Of a DNA stretch of 64,000 nucleotides, positions 8,194-16,033 are shown piece after piece. The notes beneath the pieces are model-generated. The model did not search any database. It was not told where the DNA came from and was given only the letters and a program-made list of their open reading frames with translations. The stretch is from Paractinoplanes ovalisporus (GTDB lineage: Bacteria > Actinomycetota > Actinomycetes > Mycobacteriales > Micromonosporaceae): NCBI RefSeq assembly GCF_016834655.1, contig NZ_JAENHP010000012.1, forward strand, positions 124,001 through 188,000. Reading direction: 5' to 3'. A program made the position numbers and the translations under genes. How positions within the stretch are numbered: the stretch's first letter is position 1; each line of letters begins with the position of its first letter.

Positions 8194-8382
8194 TCAGGAA
8201 CGCCTGTCCATGAGGTTCTTCAGCACGAACCCCGCCACCGCGCCGACCGCCGCCCCCACTGCCGCGCCGACCACCGCTCCCGGCGGACCCGCGACTGCGC
8301 CTCCGATCGCAGCCCCCACCGCGGCCGCCGATCCCGTTGACGCACCCGCCGGGCCTGTCTGGAGCCGGATCGGATCATCCAT
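8194..8382 (-). CDS. Glycine-zipper miniprotein 1
   Basis: The 62-residue product is almost entirely a glycine-zipper membrane segment: alternating Gly/Ala with GAVVGAAVGAAVGAVAGF between residues about 35 and 52, then a basic end (LKNLMDRRS). Glycine zippers pack helices tightly and occur in pore-forming or membrane-inserting peptides. ATG 8382 lies 6 bp after the stop of the NACHT-like gene, with GAGG upstream, so it is probably co-transcribed with it. The core is nearly identical to the miniprotein at 9916-10140 on the other strand, indicating paralogy. Function is unknown. Confidence 0.6.
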   Translation of the reverse strand: MDDPIRLQTGPAGASTGSAAAVGAAIGGAVAGPPGAVVGAAVGAAVGAVAGFVLKNLMDRRS

Positions 8383-8388
8383 GGACTG

Positions 8389-9792
8389 TCACCTCGGCGG
8401 GAACGGGGAGCCGGTGCGGAGAAACGGCATTCTGGAGAGAGCGGTGCAGGAATCGGCATCCCGGACCGGAAGGATACAACAGACCGGATCGTGTGGCGTA
8501 TTCGAGAAATGGTCGCAATCGCCACGGCAGAAAGCCCCGGAAAGCGAGTAAATAATCAGCCCGGCGCCGGGGCCGCGGGCGTAGATAAAGGCACAACCGG
8601 CCACGACGGCGGCCCCGACCGCATACAGGCACGTCGCCGGCAGGCGGCGCCGCGCCACCCGCCAGGAGAGACGATGCTGTTCCTTCGGAGCGAACGCCGG
8701 CGAGCGGACGAACGCGACGGCGGCCGCCGCGCAGAGCACGGCCCACGCCGCGAGGACCGTCACCGATGGCCGCCAGCCCGGCACGCGCAGAAGGCTCAGC
8801 GCGCCGGTGCCGGTCAGGACCGTGGCGATCCAGAGCATCGCTCCCGCCACCACGTGCGCAGCCCGGCGCGCGGCTCCGGGCGGGAGCCAGCCGGGCTGGA
8901 CCTCGTGGGGATACAGCACCGCATCCCCCCGGTCACTCAGCATGCGGGCGAGGAAAGTCAGATACCGCCGGGAGTCTTCCGCGTCGTATTCGTCTCCGGT
9001 CGCCGACAGCGTCCGCTCGAGGCCGGCCCGCAGCATGACCTGTTCGTCCGCACCGGCCGGGCCCGGACCACCGGCCAGCGTCACCGACGCCTCGACCGCG
9101 CCACCGGCACGGAACACCGAGGTCATGACGGGCCACCACAGCGGCCGGGAGAGCAGATGCCGCAGCTCGGGCCGGTCCCGCACCGCCTCCGGCAGGCCCG
9201 GGCAGGCCGGCGCGGACTCGGCCAGCAGAGCATCGATCTGGCGCGGCGTCATAGGCATCAGACGGACCTCGGTGTCCACATTCACCAGAAGCGGCCGCAG
9301 ACCCGCATAAGTCTCGCCGCGGCAGGCGAAGGTCAGCGCCTGTGCCACCCCGCTCGCACTGCGGACGAACGTGCGGTGCGCGTCGATCGCGGCGAGGGCA
9401 GCCGGGGTCATGGTGCCCGCCTTCCGGCCGTTCTTCGACCAGGGCTGGTCGATCAGACGCAGCGAGTTCGCCGACACCGCCGCCAGCGGCGCCCGTTCGC
9501 CGACCACCCACTCGCGCCGGGTGAGGTCTCGCAACCGGCCACGCAGCCGCGGCCAGTCGGCCGTGTCCGCATCCGCTTCGGGCAACCGGCGCCGGGTGGC
9601 CCATTCGACCGCGCCCCCGAGCAGCGCGCCGAAGGCCGTGCCGACCGCCATCGTGTCGCCGACCGGCAGGTTGCGGATATCGGCCAGCCCGAAGGCGACC
9701 ACCGCACCGATCACGCCGCCGACGCCGAGGGCGGCGCTCACCTTGGCCAGCCATTTGTCGAGACCCTGACGAGAAAGATCTTCCGGCCGCAT
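8389..9792 (-). CDS. Membrane protein with a degenerate NACHT/NLR-like region, no P-loop
   Basis: The 467-residue protein starts with two Gly/Ala-rich hydrophobic segments (residues about 15-60). The middle part has TFACRGETYAGL, then VRLMPMTPRQIDALL, then LRHLLSRPLWWPVMTSVF. That order resembles the sensor/helical region following the nucleotide-binding site of bacterial NACHT ATPases (TCR..EY, then L-PL....v..YL, then L..PL). No Walker A or convincing Walker B precedes it, so ATP hydrolysis is unlikely. Three to four further membrane helices follow (about 295-400). ATG 9792 is preferred over GTG 9801 because GGAAAAGG lies 8 nt before it. Similarity is judged by eye. Confidence 0.55.
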   Translation of the reverse strand: MRPEDLSRQGLDKWLAKVSAALGVGGVIGAVVAFGLADIRNLPVGDTMAVGTAFGALLGGAVEWATRRRLPEADADTADWPRLRGRLRDLTRREWVVGERAPLAAVSANSLRLIDQPWSKNGRKAGTMTPAALAAIDAHRTFVRSASGVAQALTFACRGETYAGLRPLLVNVDTEVRLMPMTPRQIDALLAESAPACPGLPEAVRDRPELRHLLSRPLWWPVMTSVFRAGGAVEASVTLAGGPGPAGADEQVMLRAGLERTLSATGDEYDAEDSRRYLTFLARMLSDRGDAVLYPHEVQPGWLPPGAARRAAHVVAGAMLWIATVLTGTGALSLLRVPGWRPSVTVLAAWAVLCAAAAVAFVRSPAFAPKEQHRLSWRVARRRLPATCLYAVGAAVVAGCAFIYARGPGAGLIIYSLSGAFCRGDCDHFSNTPHDPVCCILPVRDADSCTALSRMPFLRTGSPFPPR

Positions 9793-9827
9793 CCGCGTCA
9801 CCTTTTCCGACCCGATCAGGGAATTCA

Positions 9828-9850
9828 GAATTGACCGGAGAGATCAATTC
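9828..9850. promoter_or_regulatory. Inverted repeat in the divergent promoter of the NACHT-like and glycine-zipper genes
   Basis: GAATTGA (9828-9834) and TCAATTC (9844-9850) form a perfect 7-bp inverted repeat with a 9-nt spacer, in an AT-richer patch between the divergent starts at 9792 and 9916. It has the shape of an operator for a dimeric regulator that could control both genes together. No matching regulator is identified. Confidence 0.45.
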
Positions 9851-9915
9851 GACCACCGGCCCTACTATTGCCTCACCAGTGTCCATCGTCCTGTCGAATT
9901 CGCGAGGAGACGCTC

Positions 9916-10140
9916 ATGTCCGGCGCACCCGCACCCCGTTTCGGAGGAAGCACGAGCGCGATGGCGAGCGCGGGCGCGGTGGCCGGCGGCGCGGCCGGGA
10001 TGGCGGCCGGTCCGGTCGGCGCGGTGGTCGGCGCGGCCGTGGGAGCGGCCGGCGGCGCCGTAGTCGGTTTTGTCGCCGACAACGCCCACGTGGTGCTCGT
10101 GCACGCCGCGCGGAATCTGCCGAAACTGTTCAAGAAATAG
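9916..10140 (+). CDS. Glycine-zipper miniprotein 2
   Basis: The 74-residue product has a Gly/Ala membrane segment with GAVVGAAVGAAGGAVVGF between residues about 35 and 52, followed by an amphipathic basic tail (NLPKLFKK). GAGGAGA lies 6-7 nt before ATG 9916. The core is a near copy of the glycine-zipper protein at 8194-8382, so the two are paralogs flanking the NACHT-like gene. The longer basic tail distinguishes this one. A membrane-active role is an inference. Confidence 0.6.
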   Translation: MSGAPAPRFGGSTSAMASAGAVAGGAAGMAAGPVGAVVGAAVGAAGGAVVGFVADNAHVVLVHAARNLPKLFKK

Positions 10141-10145
10141 CGACG

Positions 10146-10724
10146 TCAACGCAAGAGCAACGGCAACCAGACGTCGTCGATGATTTCGGTTATGGCCTGT
10201 TCGCTGACCGGGCGCATCGTCATCAGCATCTCGTTGCGCAACAGGTCGAACGGCAGGTTGACGACACGGCGTGAGCGCGGCTCGTCGGGCAGGTCGCCGC
10301 GGGCCACCGCCCGGGCGACGATGACCTCGAAACCGAGCGGACCGGGGCGGCGCAGGCGGTCGCGCAACTCCTCGAAGTTGGTGCCGGTCTCCCGGAAGTA
10401 CTCCATGAGCTGGGCGCTGATCACGGTCATCAGGCCGGTGCGGCCCTTGTCGGCGTTGCGCAGGAAACCGATCGCGTCGGCGCGCAGGTCGCCGGTGTCG
10501 GGCACCTCGATCGGCTGGGAGCCCCAGAACTTGTGCAGCACGGCCATGAGCAGGTCGGCGCGCTGGGGCCAGCGGCGGTAGAGCACCGGGCGGCTGGTGC
10601 CGGCCCGGGCGGCGATCGCCTCGAACGTGAAGCCGTGGTAGCCGTGCTCGATCAGCGTGTCCCAGGCGGCGTCGAGGATCGCGTCCTCCAGCTCGGCGCC
10701 GCGACGACGGGAATTAAGACTCAC
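10146..10724 (-). CDS. TetR-family repressor of the adjacent efflux gene
   Basis: The 192-residue protein has the TetR N-terminal HTH (residues about 12-58: EDAILDAAWDTLIEHGYHGFTFEAIAARAGTSRPVLYRRWPQR) and a helical ligand domain containing the common FRETGTNFEELRDRL segment. It is divergent from a 14-helix drug exporter. Two 22-bp palindromic sites lie in the 71-bp gap. One covers the probable -10 box (TAAGAT, 10731-10736 on this strand, 6 nt from GTG 10724), which implies autorepression. The ligand is unknown. Confidence 0.88.
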   Translation of the reverse strand: MSLNSRRRGAELEDAILDAAWDTLIEHGYHGFTFEAIAARAGTSRPVLYRRWPQRADLLMAVLHKFWGSQPIEVPDTGDLRADAIGFLRNADKGRTGLMTVISAQLMEYFRETGTNFEELRDRLRRPGPLGFEVIVARAVARGDLPDEPRSRRVVNLPFDLLRNEMLMTMRPVSEQAITEIIDDVWLPLLLR

Positions 10725-10736
10725 TTGCGTATCTTA
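10715..10736. promoter_or_regulatory. TetR operator O1 (imperfect palindrome)
   Basis: TAAGACTC, six bases, GTATCTTA. The right arm is identical to that of O2 and the spacer length is the same. It overlaps the first codons and the -10 box of the repressor gene. Confidence 0.6.
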
Positions 10737-10761
10737 TAGCAGAAGCCTACCGTGGGCATCG

Positions 10762-10783
10762 TTAGATACATCTGCGTATCTTA
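10762..10783. promoter_or_regulatory. TetR operator O2 (palindrome)
   Basis: TTAGATAC, six bases, GTATCTTA. Its core AGATAC/GTATCT is a perfect inverted repeat. It sits just before the exporter gene and lies 47 bp centre to centre from O1. Confidence 0.65.
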
Positions 10784-10795
10784 AGGCGGCCCGGC

Positions 10796-12211
10796 ATGGC
10801 TATCGAACGACAAACTCTGCGTACGTCCCTCGCGGTGCTCACCGGCGGCGTGGCGGTGATCCTGGACGCGACCATCGTCAGCGTCGCGCTGCACGAACTC
10901 GCCACCGACCTCGGCGCCGGCGTCGGCACGATCCAGTGGGTCACCACGGCCTACCTGCTTGCGCTCGGCGTGGTCATCCCGACCGTCGGCTGGCTGCAGG
11001 GCCGCCTCGGCGCGAAACGGCTCTGGATGGCGGCGCTCACGCTGTTCCTGCTCGGCTCGGTGCTCTGCGCGTTCGCCTGGGACGCCCCCAGCCTCATCGG
11101 GTTCCGCGTCGTCCAGGGCCTCGGCGGCGGCGCGATGATGCCGCTGATGACCACGATGATCGTGCAGGCGGCGAAGGAGAGCGACCGGGCCCGCCTGATG
11201 ACCGTGGTCGCGCTGCCGACCGCGATCGGCCCCATCCTCGGCCCGGTGATCGGCGGGCTGATCCTGGGCGCCGGCGACTGGCGGTGGCTGTTCCTCGTCA
11301 ACGTGCCGCTGTGCCTGGCCGGCCTCGCGCTCGCGGCGAAGTGGCTGCCGGCCGACCAGCCGTCCAAGCGCGTCCGGCTCGATCTGGTCGGTCTGCTGCT
11401 GATGTCCCCGGCTCTGGTGGCCCTGCTGTGGGGCCTGTCCAACGTCAGCGGCGACGGAGGCTTTTCCCGTACGGACGTGATCGCGCCCTTGATCGGCGGC
11501 GCCCTGTTGCTGGCGGCGTTCGTGCTGTGGGCGTTGCGCCGTCGCGGCGACGCGCTGGTCGACCTCGAAGTGCTCCGGTCGCGCCCCACCTGGGCCGCCT
11601 CCGCGCTGATGTTCCTCTCGGGCGCTTCCCTGTACGGCGCCATGCTGCTGCTGCCGCTCTATTGGCAGGAGCTTCGGGGCGAGGACGCGCTCGGCGCCGG
11701 TCTGCTGCTGATCCCGCAGGGCGTGGGGTCGCTGCTCAGCCGGACGGCCGCCGCCCGCCTCCTGATGCGCATCGGCGCCCGCGGCGTCTCGGTCCTCGGC
11801 TTCGTGCTGGTCGGCCTGGCCACGGTCCCGTTCGCGTTCGCCGGCGCCGACACCTCGATCTGGCCGCTTACGGCCGCCCTGTTCCTGCGCGGCCTCGGCC
11901 TCGGCATGGTGATCATCCCGCTCATGACGGTCGCGTTCACCGGCCTGGCCCACGCGAAGATCCCGCACGCGAGCATCGTCACCCGCATCGCCCAGCAGGT
12001 CGGCGGCTCGGCCGGGGTGGCCCTGCTCGCCGTGATCCTGTCGTCGGCCGCTTCCCGTACGGCCGACCTCGCGCACGCCTTCGACGTCGCGTTCTGGTGG
12101 ACGGTCGGCTTCACCGGCGTCGCCGTCCTGGTCTCGTTCGTGCTCCCGGGCCGGGCCGCGGAAACGGCTCCGGCCGAACCGGAGAAGGCGGTCGTAAGCT
12201 CGGCCCGGTGA
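10796..12211 (+). CDS. MFS multidrug efflux transporter, DHA2 (14-TM) type
   Basis: The 471-residue membrane protein has the DHA2/EmrB-QacA layout. Motif near the first helix is LDATIVSVAL (residues 21-30), followed by TIQWVTTAYLLALG, then GRLGAKRLW between helices 2 and 3, and a drug-exporter motif C region ALPTAIGPILGPVIGG. About 14 hydrophobic segments are countable. Such proton-driven pumps export lipophilic cations, antibiotics or dyes. It is divergent from a TetR gene with two matching operators, so expression is probably induced by the pump's substrate. Its stop overlaps the next gene's GTG (GTGA). Confidence 0.88.
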   Translation: MAIERQTLRTSLAVLTGGVAVILDATIVSVALHELATDLGAGVGTIQWVTTAYLLALGVVIPTVGWLQGRLGAKRLWMAALTLFLLGSVLCAFAWDAPSLIGFRVVQGLGGGAMMPLMTTMIVQAAKESDRARLMTVVALPTAIGPILGPVIGGLILGAGDWRWLFLVNVPLCLAGLALAAKWLPADQPSKRVRLDLVGLLLMSPALVALLWGLSNVSGDGGFSRTDVIAPLIGGALLLAAFVLWALRRRGDALVDLEVLRSRPTWAASALMFLSGASLYGAMLLLPLYWQELRGEDALGAGLLLIPQGVGSLLSRTAAARLLMRIGARGVSVLGFVLVGLATVPFAFAGADTSIWPLTAALFLRGLGLGMVIIPLMTVAFTGLAHAKIPHASIVTRIAQQVGGSAGVALLAVILSSAASRTADLAHAFDVAFWWTVGFTGVAVLVSFVLPGRAAETAPAEPEKAVVSSAR

Positions 12212-12873
12212 GCGAAGTCAAGATCGATGTGCTGGTCGTGCGGTGGTACGAGCGGCGCAACGCCACGATCGTGCGGCGATGGCTGGACGCCGCGCGGGAG
12301 CATCTGCCCGAGGCGGTTCCGGTGCGGTTCGGCGACTCCGAGCCGCTCCGGGGCCGGGGTGGCGACGCCGAGGTGCAGGCGGCCTGGGCGAGTGCGGCGC
12401 CGCTGCTGTTCCTCACCGGGAAGAAGCCGGTCTTCCACATGTCGATGGCCGGCGGCGGCTCCGGGTGGCCGGTCAAGCACGGCCCGACATCGGTGCAGTC
12501 GCTCAACGTCGTGGCCGAGCCCGATGACCCCCGCGTACGGGCGTTCGCGCGGGCGGTGATGGGCGAGGACACGTTCTATGTCTCGGCGTCGGTCGCGGGC
12601 GGGATGTCGCTCGACCGCAACACGCTGTGGGGTCCGGCGGAACGGCCCGAGGAGCCGTACCTCGCTCCGATGGGCGACTGGCTGGGGCTGCCGCCCACAC
12701 CGCCGGCCTGGTGGCTGTTCGGACCGCAGTACGCGCGGGCCGCCGGCGGCGACGGCTGGGTGGACGCGAAATATCAGGCGCGGCTGGACGAGGTCGACCC
12801 GGCTCGGCGATATGCCCGGAAGATGCCGCGCGGTCTGCGCCGGTCCGCCTGGCAGCTGATAACGGGTCGCTGA
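12208..12873 (+). CDS. Conserved hypothetical protein, 221 aa
   Basis: I do not recognise the family. The protein is soluble, mixed alpha/beta, rich in tryptophan, with an initial strand (KIDVLVVRWYERRN), a central AAPLLFLTGKKPVFHMSM and a C-terminal Trp/Pro-rich part (PPTPPAWWLFGPQYARA). GTG 12208 overlaps the stop of the exporter gene and also has TAAGCT (12195-12200) ending 7 nt upstream, so it may be both coupled and independently transcribed. The last ten codons lie inside the first unit of a 37-bp tandem repeat. Confidence 0.6.
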   Translation: MSEVKIDVLVVRWYERRNATIVRRWLDAAREHLPEAVPVRFGDSEPLRGRGGDAEVQAAWASAAPLLFLTGKKPVFHMSMAGGGSGWPVKHGPTSVQSLNVVAEPDDPRVRAFARAVMGEDTFYVSASVAGGMSLDRNTLWGPAERPEEPYLAPMGDWLGLPPTPPAWWLFGPQYARAAGGDGWVDAKYQARLDEVDPARRYARKMPRGLRRSAWQLITGR

Positions 12874-12952
12874 GAGCGGGTCCGCCTGGCGGTCGGCGAC
12901 GGGTCGCTGTGCGCTGGTCCGCCTGGCGGTTGATAACAGCTCGCTGAGAAGG
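12842..12952. repeat. 37-bp tandem repeat, three copies, beginning inside the 3' end of the preceding gene
   Basis: Units start at 12842, 12879 and 12916, each opening with GGTCCGCCTGGC. Unit 1 contains the last codons and stop (TGA 12871-12873) of the hypothetical gene; units 2 and 3 are non-coding copies. The period is not a multiple of three. Confidence 0.75.
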
Positions 12953-12981
12953 GGAAACAAAACCGAAACGGAGGTTTTCCC
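12951..12981 (+). terminator. Possible hairpin terminator
   Basis: AAAACC (12959-12964) pairs with GGTTTT (12973-12978) across an 8-nt loop; the flanking GGGGAAA and CCC can extend it with a bulge. It lies between the repeat and the acyl-CoA ligase. It is weak and could instead be a leader element of the ligase gene. Confidence 0.3.
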
Positions 12982-13045
12982 GGGTAAGCCGACCGTGCTG
13001 GGATGAGACGGCAGTCACATCACCGCCGCGAAGGGAAACCGCCGC

Positions 13046-14593
13046 ATGCTCAACCTCTCGATCCTGCTCGAGGACAGCGCCCGCAACTACCCCGACCGGG
13101 CGGCCGTCGTCCTCGGTGACCGGCGCCTGACCTACGCCCAGGTCGACGCGGCCGCCAACCAGGTGGCGAACCTTCTGGTCGAGCGCGGCATCCAGCCCGG
13201 CGACAAGGTGGCGCTCTCCTGCCCCAACCTCCCGTACTTCCCGGTCGTCTACTACGGCATCCTCAAGGCGGGCGCGGTCGTGGTGCCGCTGAACGTGCTG
13301 CTCAAGGGCCGCGAGATCGCGTATCACCTGAAGGACTCCGAGGCCAAGGCGTACCTCTGCTTCCAGGGCACCCCCGAGCTGCCGATGGGCGCCGAGGGCT
13401 TCGCCGGCTTCCAGCAGACCGACGGCTGCGAGACGTTCTTCCTGATCACCGCCGACCCGGCCGCGCCGTCGCCGATCGAGGGCGCCGAGACGCTGGGCAG
13501 CGCGCTCGCGAGCAAGGCGCCGACCTTCGAGGCGGTGCTGCGGCCCGAGACCGACCCGGCCGTCATCCTCTACACCAGCGGCACGACCGGCCAGGCCAAG
13601 GGCGCCGAGCTGTCGCACGCGAACCTGCTGTTCAACGCGCTCACCTGCAACCGGCTGTTCCAGAGCGCCCCGGCCACCGACACCCACCTGCTCGTGCTGC
13701 CGCTGTTCCACTCCTTCGGCTCGACGGTCAACATGAACGCGGGCTTCGCCACCGCCGCCACCCTGGTGCTGCTCCCCCGCTTCGACGCGGCGGCCGCCGT
13801 GCAGCTGCTGCAGAGCGAAAATGTCACCTTCTTCGCGGGCGTGCCGACCATGTGGTGGGGTCTGCTCAACGCGCTCGGCGAGGGCGTCGACGTCGAGCGC
13901 ATCGCGGCCAACATGCGGGTGGCCGTCTCCGGCGGCTCCAGCCTGCCGGTCGAGATCATCAAGGCGGTCCAGGAGCGCTTCGGGGTGACCATCCTCGAGG
14001 GGTACGGCCTGTCCGAGACCTCGCCGGTGGCCACGTTCAGCAAGCCCGGGGCCGACCCGCGGCCGGGCTCGATCGGCGTGCCCATCTGGGGTGTCGAGGT
14101 GAAGCTGATCGACGCCGAGTGGAACACGGTCGAGGGCAGCGACGAGATCGGCGAGATCGCGATCCGCGGTCACAACATCATGCGCGGCTACTACAACCGG
14201 CCCGATGCCACGGCCGAGGTCATGCGGGACGGCTGGTTCCGCAGCGGCGACCTGGGCCGGCGCGACAAGGACGGCTACTACTACATCGTCGACCGGGCCA
14301 AAGACATGATCATCCGCGGGGGCTTCAACGTCTATCCACGCGAGATCGAAGAGGTCCTGATGACCCACGAGGCCGTCTCGCTGGCCGCCGTCATCGGCGT
14401 GCCGCACCCGAGCCACGGCGAGGAGGTCAAGGCGTTCGTGATCCTCAAGCCGGGCGCCACCGCCACCGGTGACGAGCTCGTCGAATGGAGCAAGGAGCAG
14501 ATGGCCGCGTACAAATATCCGCGTGTCGTCGCGATCGTCGAGTCGCTGCCGATGACCGCGACCGGCAAGCTGCTCAAACGCGAACTGAGCTGA
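13046..14593 (+). CDS. fadD: Long-chain fatty-acid--CoA ligase (acyl-CoA synthetase)
   Basis: The 515-residue ANL-superfamily enzyme activates carboxylic acids with ATP and CoA via an acyl-adenylate. The P-loop-like motif is YTSGTTGQAKGAELSH (near residue 176), followed by LPLFHSFG, the GYGLSETSP motif, the WFRSGDLGRRD hinge region and the C-terminal catalytic lysine in TATGKLLKREL. All core motifs are present, so it should be active. GAAGGGA precedes ATG 13046. A strong hairpin closes the unit. The exact chain length of the substrate cannot be told; fadD is used in the generic sense. Confidence 0.85.
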   Translation: MLNLSILLEDSARNYPDRAAVVLGDRRLTYAQVDAAANQVANLLVERGIQPGDKVALSCPNLPYFPVVYYGILKAGAVVVPLNVLLKGREIAYHLKDSEAKAYLCFQGTPELPMGAEGFAGFQQTDGCETFFLITADPAAPSPIEGAETLGSALASKAPTFEAVLRPETDPAVILYTSGTTGQAKGAELSHANLLFNALTCNRLFQSAPATDTHLLVLPLFHSFGSTVNMNAGFATAATLVLLPRFDAAAAVQLLQSENVTFFAGVPTMWWGLLNALGEGVDVERIAANMRVAVSGGSSLPVEIIKAVQERFGVTILEGYGLSETSPVATFSKPGADPRPGSIGVPIWGVEVKLIDAEWNTVEGSDEIGEIAIRGHNIMRGYYNRPDATAEVMRDGWFRSGDLGRRDKDGYYYIVDRAKDMIIRGGFNVYPREIEEVLMTHEAVSLAAVIGVPHPSHGEEVKAFVILKPGATATGDELVEWSKEQMAAYKYPRVVAIVESLPMTATGKLLKRELS

Positions 14594-14618
14594 TCATCGG
14601 CGCGAATGCCGCAAAGCC

Positions 14619-14648
14619 AACGCCCGGCGGCCCCGGCTGCCGGGCGTT
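14619..14648 (+). terminator. Hairpin terminator after the acyl-CoA ligase gene
   Basis: AACGCCCGGC (14619-14628) and GCCGGGCGTT (14639-14648) form a perfect 10-bp stem with a 10-nt loop, 25 bp after the ligase stop. Confidence 0.75.
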
Positions 14649-14695
14649 TGCATCGATAGCGCACAGTGAAGGCCGCACAACTGCGGGGAGGAAGC

Positions 14696-16033
14696 TTGAG
14701 CACTGCCCTGGCGGCCCGGCCGGCACCACCACCAGTCCAGCAGCCACCGCGGCGCCCCGGTGTGCTGCGCCGCATCGGCGGCCTGCGCCACACCTCGCCC
14801 GGGCGCCTGCAGCTGCTCATCGCCGTGCTGGTCGCCCTGGGCCTGCTCAGCGGCCTGGTCGCGGGCGTGGCCGGCGCGTCGGCCCGGGCCGGCACCGACG
14901 ACCTCGGTGACCGCGCCCAGCCGCTGCTGATCGAGGCCGAGGCGATCTATTCGGCGCTGGCCGACGCCGACACCACGGCCGCCCAGGCGTTCCTCGCGGG
15001 CGGGCTCGAACCGGCCGCGCTGACCCGCCGCTACGACGCCGACCTGGAACGGGCCACCACGGCGCTCACCTCGGCGGCCCGCCGCACCGAGGAGAACGGC
15101 CGCGCCGCCGACGCCGTGCGCGCGCTCTCGGCCGGGGTCGCCACCTATGCCGAACTGGTGGCCACCGCCCGCGCCAACAACCGGCAGGGCAAGCCGGTCG
15201 GCGCGTCCTACCTGTCGGAAGCCTCACGCCTCAACCGCGAGACGCTGCAGCCGCAGGCCCGGGCCCTGTTCGACAGCGCGCAGGCCGAGGTCGACGACGG
15301 CTACGGCCGGGCGGGCGCGGCCGGCTGGATGGCGCTGCTGCTGTTCTCGCTGCTGGGGCTGCTGATCGCGCTCGCCCTGACCCAGCGCTACCTGAGCCGC
15401 CGCACCCACCGCACGTTCAACGTTCCGCTGCTGCTCGCCACCGCGCTGACGCTGGTGTTCACGATCGGCGCGATCTCCATCATGGTCAGCCAGCAGACCC
15501 GCCTCGACCGGGCGGCCAACCAGGGCTCGGGCCCGCTGGCCTCGATCGCCGAGAGCCGCATCCTGGCGCTCACGGCGCGCGGCGACGAGGCGCTCACCCT
15601 CGCCGCCCGGGCCGGTTCCGGGCCCTACGAGGAAGACTTCGACAAGGTCGTCGCGCGGCTGACGCAGGAACGCGGGCCGATGGTGAACTCCTACGACCAG
15701 CTCGACTGGCAGCTGGGCCAGCAGATGAACCGGGCCTCGCAGCAGTTCAAGGCCTACGTGGCGGCCCACAAACAGGTGCGCACGCTCGACAACAGCGGCC
15801 AGTACGACCGGGCCGTCGACCTCGCGATCGGCACCGCGACCACCAACCAGTTCGAGTCGGCGCGTCAATTCCTCGACCAGGCCCTGGAGAATCGCAAGGC
15901 CTTCTTCACCGACGAGATCGACGCCGCCGGCAACGGGCTGGGCCTGCTCACCGTGCTCGGGCCGCTGCTGGCCCTGGCCGTCTGCGTGCTCGCCTTCGCG
16001 GGCCTCCGCGCGCGACTGGAGGAATACCGCTGA
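14696..16033 (+). CDS. glnX: GlnX-like membrane sensor/signal transducer
   Basis: The 445-residue protein has three obvious membrane stretches: near residues 50-70 (LLIAVLVALGLLSGLVAG), a double segment near 210-270 and a final one near 415-435. Long helical extracytoplasmic parts lie between them (ALADADTTAAQAFLAGG is chemoreceptor-like). Gene order, lying directly before glnH and close to pknG, matches mycobacterial glnX-glnH-pknG, where GlnX is proposed to relay GlnH ligand binding to PknG. I chose TTG 14696 because GGGGAGGA lies just upstream; a GTG at 14666 would add ten residues without a better site. The stop overlaps the next ATG (TGATG). Confidence 0.75.
   Translation: MSTALAARPAPPPVQQPPRRPGVLRRIGGLRHTSPGRLQLLIAVLVALGLLSGLVAGVAGASARAGTDDLGDRAQPLLIEAEAIYSALADADTTAAQAFLAGGLEPAALTRRYDADLERATTALTSAARRTEENGRAADAVRALSAGVATYAELVATARANNRQGKPVGASYLSEASRLNRETLQPQARALFDSAQAEVDDGYGRAGAAGWMALLLFSLLGLLIALALTQRYLSRRTHRTFNVPLLLATALTLVFTIGAISIMVSQQTRLDRAANQGSGPLASIAESRILALTARGDEALTLAARAGSGPYEEDFDKVVARLTQERGPMVNSYDQLDWQLGQQMNRASQQFKAYVAAHKQVRTLDNSGQYDRAVDLAIGTATTNQFESARQFLDQALENRKAFFTDEIDAAGNGLGLLTVLGPLLALAVCVLAFAGLRARLEEYR

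Noticed and set aside
10657..12873. 738-codon plus-strand frame overlapping TetR, MFS and the unknown gene
   Set aside because: Only its last part is real; the rest is an out-of-frame shadow of the MFS exporter. The true gene starts at GTG 12208.
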